Assembly: GCA_001872265.1 (NCBI GenBank)
Contig: MNWE01000019.1
Location: 26,419 to 39,549, forward strand
Direction of reading: 5' to 3'
DNA: 13,131 nucleotides
From: Parcubacteria group bacterium CG1_02_39_15
GTDB lineage: Bacteria; Patescibacteriota; Minisyncoccia; Minisyncoccales; Paceibacteraceae
A program made the position numbers and the translations under genes. Shown here one piece after another: positions 11,620-13,131 of this stretch. Position 1 is the first letter of the stretch. The number at the start of each line of letters is the position of its first letter. The notes below the pieces were generated by a model that had not been told where the DNA came from, did not search any database, and saw only the letters and a program-made list of their open reading frames with translations.

Positions 11620-11622
11620 AAT
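11593..11622 (+). promoter_or_regulatory. Putative leaderless promoter of the TM-helix channel-like gene
   Basis: TTGAAG (11593-11598), 18-nt spacer, extended -10 TGGTAAAAT (11614-11622), then six bases to ATG 11629. The -35 and -10 hexamers are identical to those proposed for cca. The site overlaps the end of the CarS-like gene, including its stop codon. Confidence 0.5.
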
Positions 11623-11628
11623 AAAACC

Positions 11629-12282
11629 ATGTTGCAAGAGGTTTTACAGGCGTTTTGGCAAAACTTAACCGAAGTTTCTCCTCCCATTTTTTGGGCGAGT
11701 TTGGTTTTATTGATAGGGCTATTGGTTGCTAAATGGGCGGGAGCCCTGACGGTTGCCTTTCTCAGTCGAATTAGATTAAATCAGGTTTTGAAAAGAATGG
11801 GCCTGGAGGACGCCCTAGCCAAAATTGATGCCAGTCTCAATGCGCCCAAGTTTTTTGGCGAAGTTGTTAAATGGTTTTTCATTGTCATTTTCCTGATGGT
11901 TTCTTTTGAGATTCTAGGCCTAACTCAGTTCAGCCAATTTTTGGAAAAGGTCATCGCTTATTTCCCCAATATTTTTATAGCTGCCTTAATCTTTCTGGTA
12001 GCTGTTTTTCTGGCTGATTTTTCTCAAAAAATCGTTATCGGTACTTTAGAAAAAGAAAAAATAACCTACTCTCGCTTTTTGGGCAGGGCCGTTCGCTGGG
12101 CAATTTGGCTTTTTGCTATTTTAGCTATTCTCTACCAGCTTCAGATTACTCCATCTCTGATTTTAGTCGTTTTTGTCGGCATGGTAGCCACTACTTCTAT
12201 TGCCCTAGGCATTGCTTTTGGTTTAGGTGGAAAGGATTTGGCAGCCAGAATCCTCAAAGAGCTCGAAGAAAAATTTAAGTAG
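11629..12282 (+). CDS. Mechanosensitive-channel-like membrane protein (TM_helix family)
   Basis: 217 aa with about five hydrophobic segments (18-44, 77-97, 112-132, 150-170, 175-198). Segments such as FPNIFIAALIFLVAVFLAD (112-130) and the C-terminal IALGIAFGLGGKDLAARIL (191-209) are typical of the conserved TM helix (PF05552) proteins related to small-conductance mechanosensitive channels. The beta-rich cytoplasmic domain of true MscS is absent, since the protein ends ~15 residues after the pore-like helix. This short form is common in the family, so it is not clearly truncated. A role in osmotic stress or membrane tension is plausible, not shown. It lies 9 nt after the CarS-like gene and about 60 nt before fakA. 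Confidence 0.85.
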   Translation: MLQEVLQAFWQNLTEVSPPIFWASLVLLIGLLVAKWAGALTVAFLSRIRLNQVLKRMGLEDALAKIDASLNAPKFFGEVVKWFFIVIFLMVSFEILGLTQFSQFLEKVIAYFPNIFIAALIFLVAVFLADFSQKIVIGTLEKEKITYSRFLGRAVRWAIWLFAILAILYQLQITPSLILVVFVGMVATTSIALGIAFGLGGKDLAARILKELEEKFK

Positions 12283-12285
12283 CGA

Positions 12286-12343
12286 GTTTTAATGTATTAA
12301 AACGAAGCTGAAGATGAATCTTTGGATTCATCGCCTAATACAT
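12286..12343. repeat. Nested inverted repeats in the fakA leader
   Basis: Three overlapping palindromes: GTTTTAAT/ATTAAAAC (12286-12303), GATGAATC-TTTG-GATTCATC (12313-12332), and ATGTATTA (12292-12299) with TAATACAT (12336-12343), whose right arm touches the ATG at 12344. The first and third are mutually exclusive pairings, so the leader could switch between two folds, or it may be a dispersed palindrome. No U-run follows. Confidence 0.65.
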
Positions 12344-13131
12344 ATGGAGCTTTTAACTCAAGAGGAGCTCAAGCGGATGATGCTCCTTTCTGCTAAAAGA
12401 ATTGAAGAGCATAAGGAAGAAATCAATAAAATCAACATTTTCCCAGTTCCTGACCAAGATACCGGAAACAACATGGCTAAAACCTTAGCTGGAATAAAGG
12501 AGGCGATTGAGACGAAAGAATTTAAAGACTTAAACGAAATTTCCGAAGCTGCTTTAGACGGAGCCTTGACTGCCGCTCAGGGCAATGCCGGTGTAATTTA
12601 CACCGGTTTTTTAGCTGGTTGCCTGCCTTTACTCGATAAAAACCCGGTTAATGCTAAAAAATTAGCTGAGGCCTTTGAAAAAGGAGCTGAAAGAGCAAGG
12701 CAAAGCATTCAAAACCCAAAAGAAGGAACGATTTTAGACGTGATTGATGCCGCCAGCGAAACTATTAAAAAAGAATCGGAAAAGGAGACAAACATTATTA
12801 ACATCTTAAAATTGGCAGTGGAAAATGCCAAAGAAGCTCTTTTGGCTACTCGGGAGAAAATGGAAATTTTCAGAAAGGCCAATGTGGTTGATGCTGGCGG
12901 TTTGGCCTTCTTAATGATTATGGAAAGTTATTTAGAGGCGTTGGAGCCTTCCTTCGTTAAAGCTCAGGCGGGCGAAGAAAAGCCATCAGAAAAAGTGAGA
13001 AGATTTGTCCAAACTCTTTCCAATCGCTACGAGGTAGTAGCTTTAATAAAGAATCCTAAATTCGACGAAAAAACAATCCAGGAAAAATTGAAAAATCTCG
13101 GAGACTCGCTAGATATGGTTCAGATCGGAGA
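12344..13131 (+). CDS. fakA: Fatty acid kinase catalytic subunit FakA-like (DAK2 domain; partial, right edge)
   Basis: 262 codons are visible. FakA phosphorylates a FakB-bound fatty acid to acyl-phosphate. The N-terminal DhaL/DAK2 kinase domain (~5-200) shows the Mg-ATP site NIFPVPDQDTGNNM (31-44; family VPDGDTGTNM, D37, D39), AAQGNAGVI (77-85; family ARGNSGVI) and NVVDAGGLAFL (180-190). The middle domain starts at ~215 and reads RRFVQTLSNRYEVVALI ... LGDSLDMVQ. At the place where relatives usually have GYCTEF it has RYEVVA, so that Cys is missing. The rest is beyond the window. An in-frame ATG at 12314 would add ten residues, but it lies inside the leader hairpin; neither start has a clear Shine-Dalgarno site. 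Together with the DegV-like gene it would supply PlsY with acyl-phosphate. Confidence 0.9.
   Translation, partial: MELLTQEELKRMMLLSAKRIEEHKEEINKINIFPVPDQDTGNNMAKTLAGIKEAIETKEFKDLNEISEAALDGALTAAQGNAGVIYTGFLAGCLPLLDKNPVNAKKLAEAFEKGAERARQSIQNPKEGTILDVIDAASETIKKESEKETNIINILKLAVENAKEALLATREKMEIFRKANVVDAGGLAFLMIMESYLEALEPSFVKAQAGEEKPSEKVRRFVQTLSNRYEVVALIKNPKFDEKTIQEKLKNLGDSLDMVQIG

Overview
The window looks like a chromosomal piece of a Patescibacteria (Candidate Phyla Radiation) bacterium, probably of the Parcubacteria kind. The reasons are a T4SS_pilin-type two-helix protein, a CarS/CDP-archaeol-synthase-like cytidylyltransferase, very tight gene packing, weak or absent Shine-Dalgarno sites, and AT-rich dispersed repeats inside and between genes. 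UGA ends several genes (rpsO, the NYN gene, yraN), so the code is standard and not the UGA=Gly code of Gracilibacteria. The lineage is inferred from gene content only.

Left block (1-5434, minus strand). Reading in the transcribed direction: tRNA-Arg(TCG), a T4SS-pilin-like membrane protein, tRNA-Lys(CTT), rpsO (S15), a NYN/LabA-type nuclease, pnp (polynucleotide phosphorylase), and a membrane-anchored GH3 beta-N-acetylhexosaminidase-like protein that runs off the left edge. rpsO-NYN-pnp is an RNA-metabolism unit (10-nt gap, then a 4-nt overlap). A possible promoter lies just before tRNA-Arg, back to back with one for cca (5435-5547).

Middle block (5548-9784, plus strand). cca (tRNA CCA-adding enzyme) is followed, with almost no spacer, by tRNA-Pro(CGG) and tRNA-Ala(CGC). 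The encoded CCA of tRNA-Ala shares its last A with the ATG of yraN. Then come plsY, a HAD-IB phosphatase and a DegV/FakB-like gene whose 5' end is split by a repeat element that brings an in-frame TAA.

Right block (9777-13131). On the minus strand are a PHP-domain phosphoesterase and a CDP-alcohol phosphatidyltransferase. On the plus strand are a CarS-like CDP-lipid synthase, a mechanosensitive-channel-like TM-helix protein and fakA (DAK2-type fatty acid kinase, cut at the right edge). The PHP and CarS start codons abut head to head (CATATG).

Together FakB, FakA, PlsY, CarS-like and the CDP-alcohol transferase outline a phospholipid route that starts from scavenged fatty acids. It combines bacterial activation and acylation steps with two enzymes whose closest recognisable motifs are archaeal in type. 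This role is inferred from families and proximity.

The most unusual feature is a set of short palindromic or tandem elements. Three sit inside coding sequences: in-frame in cca and in the PHP gene, and as a gene-breaking 45-nt insert in degV. Others sit between genes. Several operon-leading genes also have a -10-like hexamer exactly six bases before the ATG, which suggests leaderless transcripts. No gene-free stretch exceeds 300 bases.
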